Assembly: GCF_000313135.1 (NCBI RefSeq)
Contig: NW_004457442.1
Location: 1,797,669 to 1,861,668 of the forward strand
From: Acanthamoeba castellanii str. Neff
Taxonomy: Eukaryota; Discosea; Longamoebia; Acanthamoebidae
Length of the DNA stretch: 64,000 nt
Reading direction: 5' to 3'
The notes beneath the pieces are model-generated. The model was not told the origin of the DNA. It did no database searches and saw nothing but the letters and a program-made list of their open reading frames with translations. Within the stretch, counting starts at the first letter, position 1. Each line of letters begins with the position of its first letter. Below are positions 35,534 through 47,263 of this stretch, one piece after another. A program made the position numbers and the translations under genes.

Positions 35534-38500
35534 ATGGATGAGGAGCTGGCTGCTCGTGGTACGTGGGTTCCTCCGTGCATATCCCTCACATCTGCCATTG
35601 TTGGGGGGGGGCTGACAAGTGCGGCCGCACTGTGCAGCTGCCGAGGTGGCAGAGCTGCGTGCGCTCTACGGTCCTCGCAAGGAGTGGACCGAGCTCGACG
35701 CTGAGACCATCCTCATCAAACGAACTGCCAACTATGGGCGAGGTTTGCACCACCCATCTTTTCAAAAGAACTTAAATGGCAATTCAATAACACGGGCGGC
35801 TGTCCAGTGGAGCTGCGCGTCTTGCTCCGATTGCCTGCGTCGTACCCGCAGGCAAGGCCATCCATTCGTCTCAAGGCCGTCAAGGGTCTCAGCGCGGAGG
35901 ACTGTGTGGTCCTCCAGTCTCTACTCACCTCCCAGGTAATATTGGGCCACACCGCTGCCAGATTGCCTGCCGCATCACTGACCCGCACACACACTGCAGG
36001 CGATCGCACTCAAAGGCGGAGTGATGATCTCGACTCTGATCAAGTCTGCCGACGATTGGCTCGAGGACAAGATACTGAGCGCCACTTTTGGCGACTCATC
36101 GTCATCGCCTTCACCCATGCAGTCGACTGCCTCTTCCACTACTTCTTCGTCCTCTCCAACCTCAAGCACGGCCTCCACGGCCGTCACAAGCGAGCCCGAG
36201 AGGTGCGCCGACCAACCGCCCTTGAATCTCTATTCTGTCGCACGACTTACACCTCTTTTGCACTAAAGCTACGCTGAGGTGGACGACGAAACTCTGCAGG
36301 ACTTCAAGTGCCTCACCGCGCTCGAGATCATTTCCTTCATTGGCAAGGAGGTGCAGTATGTCCAGGAACTGCTCAAGGTTTGGAGCCCTGCCATCACCAC
36401 CTCGCATGCATCTAGACGTGCGCTTCGCCTCATAGCTCCCGCGCTTCTCACAGGTTCCCCAAACCACTGCGCGCATTCTGCTGAGTCACTACATGTGGAA
36501 CACCGAGCGCCTCGTCACCGATTTCCTGGAGAGCCCCAGCCGGTACCAACGCACCCACGTGGGCTCTCATGAAATACGTACCTTACAGTGGCTCATTTTT
36601 CTCGGCACTCAGAGTGTTCTTTTCGGTGCGAGCCGCCGGTGGTCAGAACTCAGGCGAAGCGGCCAGCGCCAAGGGTAAGGAGAAGGTCGGCGATGACTTC
36701 GATGAAGATAACGAGGGAGCAGATGAAACGAAGAGCGGAGGTGATGCGGAGGAGACCTTCGCTTGCCCCGGGTGCTTCGACGACAGCCCCAACTACACCA
36801 AGCTCTCGTGCGGTCACGCTTTCTGGTAAGTCTCGGTTGCCTCCATGTTCGGTCAATGGCTGCCCCGAGAGCACCTCTAACGCGCTGTATTCTGTCCGGC
36901 CCAACAACAGCAATGACTGCTACAAGGAGTACCTGTCAATCAAGATCAAGGACGGCCAGGCGGACAAGATCGGCTGTCCCGCGTACAAGTGTAAGCAGAC
37001 CGTGCCCGAGAGTGTCATCAAGGACCTGGTCGATGAGGACGTGTTTAAGAAGTACAACTCCTTCCTCGCCAACTCCTACGTCGAAAACAACCCCTACGTC
37101 ATGTGGTGCCCTGCACCGGGTATGACCGCCCCTCGACGTGCTCACCTTTTCCGATTGGAGATCGGGCCTTTTTATTGATCACCATGATACCCCGGGTGTA
37201 CAGGCTGCCAGTATGCTGTCCAGGCGACCATCAAGCTCAACTGCACCGTCACTTGCCAGTGCGGCAACTCGTTCTGGTACTGAGTGGTCCCATTTTGTTC
37301 TCCGCTGCACTCCAGTCTCCAGTCAATCTAATCTATCGTGTGCCACGCCAGCTTCAAGTGTAAGCAGGAGGGTCACTTCCCGTGCACATGTGGGATGGTG
37401 GAGCAGTGGGCAAAGCACAGCAAGGCCGAGAAGGAGACGTTCCAGTACATCTCCAAGTTCACCAGGGATTGCCCCAACTGCGAAACCGGTACGAAGTGGT
37501 CGGCCCGAACCAGTTTTGTGAGGTTGGGTTGGTTAACTCGACGCAATGTCATGTCCACTCAGCCATTGAGAAGAACGGTGGATGTAACAAGATGGTCTGC
37601 AGTTACTGGTATGTTCTTCCCGCGCGATTGGCTATGCTTGATGGCATCAAAGCTGACTTGGAATCGTGCTGGCAGCAACTTCATGTTCTGCTGGGTCTGT
37701 ATGCAAGACTGGAGCACCCACAACTTCTTCTATTCCTGGTAAGTGCTCGAGCCTGCCGCGACGACGCTGATGACTTCTTGCCCAAGTCTCTTTCACACTT
37801 TCCCTTAAATCTTTGCATTGCTTCCATTGAAGCAATCGATTCGATCCCAAGGCCAAGAAGAAGGCCGCCTCCAGCAAGCCCTCTTCTTCGCTCCTCGCCG
37901 CCGCGTTCGTTGTCCTTTCTTCGCTCACTGTTGCCCTCGCTCCTATGTTTGATCGACTGACGGTCGTGACGGTCGCCTTGCAGAAACGCGAGTGAACTGT
38001 TCAGCCACCACTACGAACGGTTCACGGCCCACGACCGCGCCCGTCACTTCGCTGCACAGATCAAGGCAGCGACCCAAGAAAAGCTGCGCCAGCTCCAGGA
38101 GGCTGCTTCGCGCTTGGCCGCGTCACAAGGCACGCAGAGGGACAGGCACAGCGAAAATCTGCTCTTCGCGTCGGTCAACGATGCCGCTGCCCTCGAAAAC
38201 GACTTTGTCCAATCGGTACCCGCTCGCCCCCAAGCTCTTGTGTCACACTGGCCCGCGCTTTGCTGACACGACACACCCGCGTGACACGCATGCACGTACC
38301 ACCACCAGGTGAATGTGCTAATGCAGTGCAGGCGATTGCTCAAGTACTCCTATGTGCTGAGCTTCGTCATGGCCGACGAGGTCAAGGCCAACAAGAAGCT
38401 GACGAAGAAGCAAGGCGCCTCCACGCATTCCGTGGCGGCCGCTGAGCCCCAGACCGCCAAACGCCAGATGCCCTCCAAGGAGCTCTTCGAATTCCTGCAA

Positions 38501-38821
38501 GAGGACCTGGAGATCGCCACCGAGAAGCTGTCGGAGGTGCTCGAGGGCGACCTGGTGGCGGCTTCGAGCGCCGGCGAATCTGACAGTGAGACCACTGTCG
38601 GCGCCGACGCCGCGCAGCAGTTCTTCGCCAAGGTGTCGCGTAAGCGAGCCGACATCATGTCGGCCATGAAGATCGCGCGGCAGCGTATGCGCGGTCTTAC
38701 CGACCTCATCGACCGGGAATTCGTGCCCGAGGAGGATGAGGAAGACACCAGGGGCCGCAAGGGGCGCAAGGGCGTCGTGGGCGGTCTTCATCCATCGTCT
38801 GCGGCAAACAATGTACACTCT
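35534..38821 (+). other. Module: RWD plus ariadne-type RBR ubiquitin ligase
   Basis: This is the N-terminal part of the fusion model, listed separately because it could be a stand-alone ariadne gene if the join at 38822-38895 is wrong. The order RWD, UBA-like, RING1, IBR, RING2, ariadne tail is complete. Family knowledge: RING1 binds the E2, the RING2 cysteine accepts ubiquitin, and the ariadne tail autoinhibits until a partner such as a neddylated cullin binds. The module ends in a basic patch (RGRKGRKG) and GLHPSSAANN with no stop codon. Confidence 0.75.
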
Positions 38822-41003
38822 TCACCTCTTGGCGTTTGGTGTCAAGCCACGTTGCAGTGTTTACTGATGATTTGCTCCCGATGTAATCCACCAGGTGATC
38901 TGCATCGGCGAGTGGTCCTACCCGATTGGCACGCCGATGGCACTGCCCGCCCCCACGACCGGCACTGCCGCATCTGCCGCAAAGGCTTCCGAGGCCGAAC
39001 TCCAGAAGTGGCGGGACCAAGGCTTTACAGTTCTGGACCCTCGCGAGAACACAGGTTCGTCCACCTCTCCGTCTTTCCTTCTCTCCCCTCGCCCCCTTCT
39101 ACCGCGCGTTGCTAACGATATGCTTGTTCCTGAAGATGACGCGACCGAGGAGAAGGGCTACGGCGCGGAAGACGACGACGAGGAGGAGGGCGACTTCGAG
39201 TACATCCCCGAGAAGGTCCGTAGTCACGCTCTATTATCGAGCACAGACCCGACCAAACGAGGCACAGGCAAGATCGCGATGGCTGATCTGTACTCTCTCT
39301 CTCTCTCTCTCTCTCGCCTCCTCCCGCTCTCGTTGCAGATCTTGAAGAAGCGTGTGCGCAAGGATGACTTCGGCCGACCGCAGCCGCAGTACCTGGTCAA
39401 ATGGAAGGGCGTGCCGGCATCGGAAGCCTCCTGGGTGCCCGGCACCGAGATCGGTACACCCTCTCCCCTTCGTGTCCTCTTCTCATTCACGCCGAGAGGG
39501 GCTTGTGCTCACATTATACGGCAGAGTGCATCAAGCTCGTAAACGCGTTCGAGAAGGAGAAGCTCGAGAAGGCCAAGGCCAATGTGGCCCGGGCCAAGGG
39601 CCAGGCTGCCGCTGACGCTGAAGAGAAACCCGCACCCAAGTACGAAACAACGCCCGCGCGCCAGGCTTTGTCTCTTGTACGCGTATCAGAGACTCACTGC
39701 ATGGAGCAACACAGGAAGAAGAAGGTGAAGAAGGAGAAGGAGGATTTGGACAAAAAGTCGAAGAAGGGCAAGGAGGCTGAACTCGAACGTCTGCTGGAGG
39801 AGCAGATCAAGTTCATCAGCAAGCAGAACATGACCTCGCTCCACCTGCTGTCCGAAGCCTCCCTCAAGAACAAGTCCGAAGAATTCATCGCCGAGTACTA
39901 CAAGAACATCAAGGTATGACACACACGCACACACCGCACCATACCGTCACCCCGTATCGCCTGCTTACACCTTGAAACAGGAGCAAACGGGACTCATCTT
40001 GTCGTGGGGTGCCAACTCTGACGGCGTGCTGGGCCACACCGGAGGGATCGAGCAGCTGTGGCCACTGGCCATCGAGTCCCTCTCCAGTGTGCAGGTCAAG
40101 ATGGTGGCTGCCGGCGAGTTCCATTCGCTGTGCCTCACTGGTTCGACCCCACGCACGCACCCCAATTGGTTCAACACTTGATGATCATCCTTTTCTTTTT
40201 TCACCAATCAGAAAACGGCGAGGTGACTAGCTTTGGTCTGAACGACCAGGGCCAGTGCGGACAGCCCATCACCAAGATCGCCGAGTCGTCCGATCTGGCT
40301 GCGGTGGCCAGACCGCGACCCATCGTCCTCCCTGACGACCTGCGCAAGAAGACCGTGGTCAGCATCGCGGCCGGCGGCTACCACTCGGCCCTGGTCACCG
40401 GTACCCGACCCTTTAAGGCCCCCGGAGCCTTGGCGTTCTCTTTTAACTCCTATTCATCGTGTGCATGGCCCAGCCGACGGCGAGCTCTACACGTTCGGCA
40501 GGGGAGGCGAGTTCCAGTTGGGCCACGACACGGTCATGGCGCTGGGCGAGGGCGGCAACGCGCTGCACTACCGCTCCAACTCCGCCCAGACCTCCTACTT
40601 CCAGCCCAAGCCCACCCGCCTCTCGGCCTTGGTACGCGAACCAAACTGTGCGCCTGTCACGGTGCATGGGACTCACAAGCCAGTGCTGTCGACAACTATA
40701 CAGAACGGGCAGGTGGTGAAGCAGGTGGCGTGTGGTCGGTTCCACTCGGCTTGTGTGACGGAGGAGGGCGCGCTCTACACGTGGGGTCGCGGAGCCAACG
40801 GTCAGCTGGGTCACGGGGACATGACCGACCAGGCCACCCCCAAGCGGGTCGAGGCCGGTATCAAGGACAAGATCATGGTCAAGGTGGCCTGCGGCGAGAA
40901 CCACTCGGCCGCCGTCGACAGCGCCGGCGTCATCTACACTACCGGAGGTGCTCTTAGTCCTGACCACGCAGGCGTATCACGCTGTTTCTAACACACAACA
41001 CAC

Positions 41004-41073
<70 letters not shown>

Positions 41074-42387
41074 ACACCCACAGGGGACGAGAGCGGGCAA
41101 CTGGGCAAGGGTGATGAATGGATCTGCGCCACCCACGGCGAAGGGTGTACGGGCAGCGGGTGGAGCTGTCAGGAGCGCATCCCAGTACCCAAGACACAGA
41201 GAGAGGTACAGCAGACCCCCCCCCTCTCCATCAATCCGCTCATGTTGTGCTCACCGCCACCAACTTTTCTTGCCTCGGCAGACATTCCTGAGCATCCTCT
41301 CGGTGCGGCACGTCCAATTTGTCGATATTGCGTGTGGCCACGGCTTCTGCGCCGCCATCACCAACAGGGGCCTGCTCTACACCTGGTACGCCGGCGGCTT
41401 CTGATACGCTGGCGTTTGTGCGACGCACGCAAGCTTGGGCTAAACTTTGTGCACACGGGTGCGGCTGCGGTCGCAGGGGCAAGGGAACGGCGCTCGGTTT
41501 GGGTCCGTCTGGAGACGTGTCCGAGCCCACGCATCTCAGCTCCATCGACGGAGTTGTTTCCGTGGCCTGTGGCGACATTCATGCCGCCGCACTCACCGGT
41601 GCCATACCCGCCCATGTGCGTGCGCGCCCACGGTCCATGGCTGACTCGATATTTCTATTTTATTTTCATACGTGAAGACAAGGGCCAGCTCTACATGTGG
41701 GGATCGAGCGAGGCCGGACGACTCGGCGACGGGCGCAGCACCGAGGGTGTGACGCGTACGCCCAAGCTCGTTCCCGCATTCGCCGACATCCACCAGGCCC
41801 GTTGCCTCGGCGTCTCGATCGGCCCCCGCCACGCTCTCGCCATCTCCAGTACGTCCTCCCCAAGCCAGCGCTACTGCGACTTGCTCATCTCCTTCAACAT
41901 AATGAATTTTGTCGACATCAGGCACGTCGTCGAGCCTGCCCAAGACCATCGGGGCCGCGCTGGACAGTCCCGACTTTGCTGACGTGTCCTTCATGCTGGA
42001 GGACCGCTACACCGTACGGTACGGAGACCTCTCGCCCCGGCCTTGGCTCGACGCCCCCTGTAGTGAGGGCAGCTGTGAGTGCTCACATTTCGTTACCATG
42101 TGGTGTAGGGCGCATCAAGCGATCCTGACTGCTCGCTCTCAGCACTTCCGCAGTCTTTTCGCTCAACGCAAGGCCAAACAGCAACGCAAGTATGTTTCGC
42201 ACGTGTGTGTTACAGGTGTGTGTTGCGTGGGTCGCAATTGTCGCCAAACTAACCGTCTCCCGTACGCAGCACTGAGATCAAGGTGAAGAAGGTGACCCTC
42301 GAGACGTTCAAGCGGCTGTTGGAGTTCGTCTACCGCGACCACATCGCTGCAGACATGACCAAGGGAGTCGCCACCCAGCTGGCTCAG

Positions 42388-42429
<42 letters not shown>

Positions 42430-43490
42430 TCTGATCATATGATGCAGTCATTGCTGGCCGTGTACTGAATTGAATGGCCCTCCATCGTCGTCAACTACGC
42501 CTGCAGGTGGCCAGGATGTTCGGTATGGAGCGGCTGCAGGCCATGTGCGAGTCCTTCCTCGAGCACGAGGTTGCCGAGGTGCCCAAGTCCCACTTCGTGG
42601 AGAACATGCGGTCGATCTTCAACGACAAGGAGTCGAGCGACATCGCCTTCAGCTTCCCCGAGGTCTCGTGGCCCCTTACTTCTGCAAAACGGGCCTTGGA
42701 GGTTTTCTCACGTACCGCGGTGCACCAACAGGAAGAGAATGGCGAGGACGAATCGATGCTCATCCACGCGCACCGCTCCATTCTCGGGTACGGCCACACA
42801 CGACCACGTGCCACATAACTTACATTTTTAATTTTAGCATGCTCATTTTATTTTATCCACACAGGATGCGTAGCGAGTACTTCGGGGCAATGTGGCGTTC
42901 GGGAATGCGCGAGACGACGCAGGCCACGATCCCCATCACCTACGCCGATCGCAAGAGCTTCTACTTCACCATGGAGTTCATCTACACTGACAGCATCACA
43001 GAGCAAGCCGGTACATGCCAACATTGCACTAAGCCTGTTTGTTCACCTGTTCGTTCTCTTGGACTCACGCTTTCGAAACAAAGGGGCCGATGTGGACATC
43101 AACACTGGCGTCTCGCTGCTCTCGCTGGCCGATTTGTTGGAGCTGCCCAGGCTCCGAGAGCTCGCCGAGAAGAAGACCCTCTGCAAGGCCCGCGTCGAAA
43201 ACTGCGCCACGCTCTACCACATCGCCATGCTGCACCGGTACGTGTGTTGTGTGGTATGCGTGCGAGTGTGACAGTGCTTGTGCGGTGGGCTGAGAGTCGA
43301 GCACTGGCCGAAAACACACACATACTCCAGGGCGGAATTGTTGAAGCGCTACTGCATGGAGATCGTCTTCCAGCAGTTCGCCGCGGTCAAGCGCACGTCG
43401 GGCTTCGATGAGCTGCCGCACGACGTGCAGGACACCCTCACCAAGGCCCACGCCTCCTGGTGGAAGAACCGAACATCGACGCTTTCATGA
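35534..43490 (+). CDS. RWD-RBR(ariadne)-chromodomain-RCC1-BTB-BTB fusion protein
   Basis: ATG at 35534 (MDEELAARAAEVAELRALYG) starts an RWD domain (VLLRLPASYPQARPSIRL). An ariadne UBA-like segment follows (TARILLSHYMWNTERLVTDF). RING1 is CPGCFDD...CGHAFCNDCY, the IBR is MWCPAPGCQYAV...FCFKCKQEGH, and RING2 is CPNCETAIEKNGGCNKMVC, with the catalytic Cys in GGC and a following HNFFYSCNRF. An ariadne helical tail follows (CRRLLKYSYVLSF). Then come a chromodomain (YLVKWKGVPASEASWVPG), about six RCC1 blades (for example LYTWGRGANGQLGHGD) and two BTB/POZ domains (DFADVSFMLED; DESMLIHAHRSILGMRSEYF). Every junction I followed keeps frame, including a 74-nt GT-AG intron at 38822-38895 between the RBR and chromo parts, with no stop in between. 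A split into two genes cannot be excluded (see module entries). RNA evidence would decide. Confidence 0.7.
38896..43490 (+). other. Module: chromodomain, RCC1 repeats and tandem BTB
   Basis: This is the C-terminal part of the fusion model, or a separate gene starting near ATG 38936. The chromodomain (about 39330-39545) has the three aromatic/Trp-type positions partly kept (FEYIP, YLVKW, SWVPG). A Lys/Glu-rich coiled region (KKKVKKEKEDLDKKSKKGKE) leads into RCC1 blades (about 40000-41850), a beta-propeller used for protein or chromatin binding. Two BTB domains (about 41940-42560 and 42630-43400) could bind cullin 3. If fused, one chain carries both RBR and BTB ubiquitin-ligase modules. Confidence 0.75.
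41003..41069 (+). repeat. (CA)n microsatellite in intron of RCC1 region
   Basis: 67 bp of CA dinucleotide between two RCC1 exons. A shorter one lies at 42390-42428 between BTB exons. Confidence 0.95.
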
Positions 43491-43844
43491 GAGCAACACC
43501 CCAAGCCAAGGGGACCAGGCACCACACGCTGGACTGGTCGATCTTTCCTGGGACAAGTTATGCCCCTCGGCGAGAATGAAGCGAGGGGCCTGTGATAAGT
43601 CGAGGTACATGTAGGCCATCAAAGCGACATACACAGAGCGCCGGAGGTGGATCCACGGGATTTTCGCCCCAATTTCTTCTGTAGGGACATGTTTGACCCA
43701 TTTTCCTGCCCCAAACTGGGGTGCAACAACCTCTGTCCCGAGATCACGCCCAATCGCGCGTTCCTTGTGACCTCTCATCCGCGGCCACTTGTGGTGGTAA
43801 GGATGCTTCTTCATTCTCCTCACCTCCACACCAAGCACTGACAT
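43491..43844. other. Intergenic region (354 bp)
   Basis: Between the BTB end of the fusion gene and GATA protein 1. Nothing recognised beyond presumed UTRs. Confidence 0.5.
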
Positions 43845-44981
43845 ATGCAGCACCAGCAGCACCAACTCGACAACAAGGAGAACATCATGCTCTACACGAA
43901 CGACCTGTGCCGCCTGGCGTCGAAGGCTCGCCTGCGCGGCCTCCACAAGGACGATATCGCTCGGCTCCAGGCGGACATCGAGGCCATCAAGCATCTCGCC
44001 ACCGGGACCATTTCAACTTCCTGCCCGCCGCCGTCGTCGCCCTTGTCTTCCTTCAGCACCTCGGCGTCGCAGCCTGCATCGCCCTGGGCCTGCTCCACCC
44101 TGTCGTCTCCTTCACCATCTCCACCGGCCAGCAGCACGAGCGGCTTCCTGTCCTCTACGCTCTCGGCCCTGTCGACCAACGTCACACTTCCCCTCGAGCA
44201 CCAGGGTTGCGCTGTAGCCGACCTGCACAAGGTCGTAGGCGAGGGGCCGAAGCGCAGGAACCGAGGCAAGAACCTGCCCAAGGACATCAAGCGTGCGTGC
44301 GCCATCTGCAAGGCCGAGAAGACCAGCCAGTGGCGCTCTGGCGCTGACGGCCGCCCCACGTACCGTCCCCCCCCACCCCACGTCCCCTCCGCCAGATAGA
44401 TCGGCTTTTTTAACCTGGTTAATGGGCAATCACATGGCTATCTTAATCCGCAAATCGAAACAAAGCAATTAGCCAGCACCCAACCAGAGTGCAGAGGTCA
44501 GACGAAATTTCGAGTTTGACACGTTGTTTGGCATCTCGCTTGCAGGAAGAAACGTTGTGCACCGAGCGATTCCTTGGTCATGCTGCCTCACCTCGTCCTT
44601 ATGTATGTCGGGCGAATCAGGTTGTGTAACGCGTGTGGGCTACGGTATCGGCACAGCATGAAGCAGCACCGCCAGTACCTCGCCCGCCAGCAGCTTGACT
44701 CCTCTGCTGGTCCCTTGGAAGTGGCCTCCACCAGCGAGGCAGTCGTGGATTCGCAGCAGCGCGGTGGTTCTATCGGCGGCAACGGCGAACTGTTGGCACG
44801 CCTCCGCGAGCTGCAGGCGCGGTACCAGGACCAACACGAGCAGCAGCAACATCACCTAAGCAAGGTCGACTCGTCTGACACCATCGACGGAAGCGACGAC
44901 GTATTCGACCCGGCCTCGCCTTCGTCGTGTTCGGTAGACGTCATGCCACGGCGCTCGAGCATCTACTCACTGCTCAACTGA
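43845..44981 (+). CDS. GATA-type zinc-finger protein 1
   Basis: Exon 1 is 43845-44359 and exon 2 is 44621-44981, giving 291 residues. The N-terminus has ENIMLYTNDLCRLASKA, then a Ser/Pro-rich stretch. One GATA finger follows: basic KRRNRGKNLPKDIKR, CAICKAEKTSQWRSG, then after the intron LCNACGLRYRHSMKQHRQYL. The finger has the CxxC...CNAC form with Trp as expected, and it is split after DGRPT. A Gln-rich tail ends MPRRSSIYSLLN. The expected role is sequence-specific DNA binding to GATA-like sites in the nucleus. It is a close relative of the copy at 47264-48300. The ATG at 43845 was chosen because it is in frame and gives the family N-terminus. Confidence 0.87.
44243..44375 (+). repeat. Inverted repeat arm 1 (GATA finger exon and intron start)
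   Basis: About 130 bp, from the codons ahead of KRRNRGKNL through the donor and the first bases of the intron, are almost identical to the reverse complement of 47719-47851. Identity inside the intron and at silent sites means the copies are recent or have been homogenised. Confidence 0.8.
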
Positions 44982-45142
44982 GCAGCGTTTCTTCATCGCT
45001 GGTCGGCGACCACCATCTCAAGGTGGTGTTGTGTATTATTAAGTTCTAGATATTTCTGTTTAATTTGTGTAAATAAATAAGACCTGAGAGGTCCGTTTTG
45101 GGCGTTATCTAGGCAAGAGACACGCATCGATGGTTGAGCAGC

Positions 45143-46604
45143 TCAATTGAGGAGGGAGTAGACCGAGGAGCGCTTGCCGGCGTCATCGCACGGCTTGGGC
45201 GCTGAGCTGGCAGCGGCCTTGGCGTCCTTCTTAAGGCGCCGGGCATAGCGGATGCCGCACGCATTGCACAGCCTGAAGCCGAGGGTTAGGTCATGGTCCC
45301 GAAAGGTTGAGGGCAAAAGATGAAGTGCGGCGACGTACGTGGAAGCGCCGGCGGGTCCCTTGCGCCACTGGCTCGTAAACTGGGTGCCGCAGTGCACGCA
45401 CGCCCGGTTGAAGGTCCGCTTGGCCCGCTTCTTGTGCTGCGACGTTACGCTGACGCCCAAGTGGTGGTCACGAATGTCGGGAAGATGATGCCAGTGACGG
45501 TCGGCGGAGGCGCCCGAGGCCAGGTCCGCGGCCGGTGGCGAGGAGGGCCGGTTGTCGGAGATGGAAGTGGTCGTGGCGAGCGGCTGCGTGTGTGGGGCGT
45601 TGGTGCGGGCGATGTAGAACTCGAGCGCGAGGAGTTGTGCCTTCAGCAGCTCGCGTTCGTCACCCGAGAGGCCCTGGACCTGCGCCTTGTGGCTTAAGTA
45701 CCGGATGCTGTTCGTCAAGAGGCTCACCTGCTTTGTTTTGGACAGTTATTAACCGAACGAGTTTGTTTTAATCTTACATGAAAGATGAAGATGGAGATTT
45801 TGTGTAGAAGGAAGATGAAGAATTTTGATGAAGATGCAAAATTAAGCGTAGCTGCCAGGTACCTGGTGAAGGAGCTGCTCTCGTTGCACGCTATCGTTGG
45901 TGTCCTTGCCGAACGGATGNNNNNNNNNNNNNNNNNNNNNNNNNNNNNNNNNNNNNNNNNNNNNNNNNNNNNNNNNNNNNNNNNNNNNNNNNNNNNNNNN
46001 NNNNNNNNNNNNNNNNNNNNNNNNNNNNNNNNNNNNNNNNNNNNNNNNNNNNNNNNNNNNNNNNNNNNNNNNNNNNNNNNNNNNNNNNNNNNNNNNNNNN
46101 NNNNNNNNNNNNNNNNNNNNNNNNNNNNNNNNNNNNNNNNNNNNNNNNNNNNNNNNNNNNNNNNNNNNACTCGGATGGGGCTGGTGTTGTGGTTGTAGCT
46201 GCTGCTGGGTCGATAGATGATGGCGGCCTGCTGGGCCTCGTAGCTCGGTCGGTCGGTCGGTCAGAGGAAGTTGATGATGTCGCGCCGGTCAGAGTACCAA
46301 GAGGTTGGGCAGGGGTGCTCTTGTCTTACAACGGTAGTGAGGTTCTTGCTTTGCGTGTAGGAAGAAGATCGGGCCGGTCTTGCTTTTTGTCTCTCTTGTC
46401 TCGGACGGGTGGTGGGTTGTTGGCGAGCTTGTTTAGCGACGGTAGGGCGGAGAGCTCAAAGGGGGACGACGGACTTGAGGTTGGCGTTCGTGTGGAGAGT
46501 GATGGGGCAATGCGACGTCGCGCTGGCGAGGTGTAAACTGTGGGCTTTATGTTCCGGTTCGGTTGGCGCAGTCTGGGTGTGTCGCGAGTGGTGGCGTCAG
46601 GCAT
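45143..46604 (-). CDS. GATA-type zinc-finger protein 2 (interrupted by assembly gap)
   Basis: The finger part lies at 45727-45143: RACVHCGTQFTSQWRKG, then after an intron in the same place as its paralogues LCNACGIRYARRLKK, ending GKRSSVYSLLN. The apparent start at 45727 is a GTG right behind a CAG acceptor, so it is not the start. The upstream exon (QREQLLHQ, before a GTACC donor near 45865) runs into the N gap. Right of the gap the minus strand reads YEAQQAAIIYRPSSSYNHN. Across a GTAAGA...GAG intron it joins a Ser/Pro/Arg-rich frame from ATG 46604 (MPDATTRDTPRL). Joining both sides of the gap is inference. The finger half alone is about 0.85 sure. Confidence 0.6.
45920..46168. other. Assembly gap (N)
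   Basis: 249 undetermined bases. The reading frames on each side suggest it falls inside an exon or intron of the GATA gene on the minus strand. Confidence 1.
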
Positions 46605-47263
46605 GTGCGTCCACGTGCGCTGCCCGGCTAAGCGCAAAAGTGAGAAAAACGGCCCCTGGAGCAGATTCTTAATTCAAGTCACCACCAATGAGAGGTGCAG
46701 ATCGTGACCGCTCTCAGTTAGGGTCTGATGCGGCCGACTGTCAATCCTTTTCCGGACTTGTCAAGACCGCTTTCGCCGACGACCTCGGGCCTGTCCTGAT
46801 GACCACACGATAGTCCAACGAAACCTGCGAGCATGTTGTGGCTGTGTGTTGTCCAACCATCTTCACCCCACACAGTCAGAGGTCCTCATTGTTTTGTTGG
46901 CGCACCTTCCCCTCTGTTGGATTAACAAAAATAGACAAGATATACCATATGGGATATCTTGTGTGCAACGTTCTACGAGGAAGATGCAAGCACACAGGGA
47001 GAACAGCGGCGAACCTATGCGCCTGTTTTATTGTACACTGACAGGGTGCGGCAGGTTTTGGGACTGGGAGGGCAGGGGGCCGAGCGCTCTCGCTCAGCGG
47101 TGGCGACCACATCCTCAGAGACCTGGGGGCTGGGCTTCGCCATTTGCCGCTCGCGGACTGAGTGAGCCCAAACCTCCGTCGCAGCGGCACAGCGAAGGGG
47201 GGAATGCCGGAGGATATATCGAATTCCCACCGTCGATGGCTGGTCGTCGTGACTTCATCGTCG
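46605..47263. other. Intergenic region (659 bp)
   Basis: Between GATA proteins 2 and 3. Short frames here lack family features. I see no supported gene. Confidence 0.5.

Noticed and set aside
45143..45727. Complete 194-residue GATA protein starting at 45727
   Set aside because: The first codon is GTG directly after a CAG acceptor, and an in-frame upstream exon with the family motif exists, so this is not the true start.
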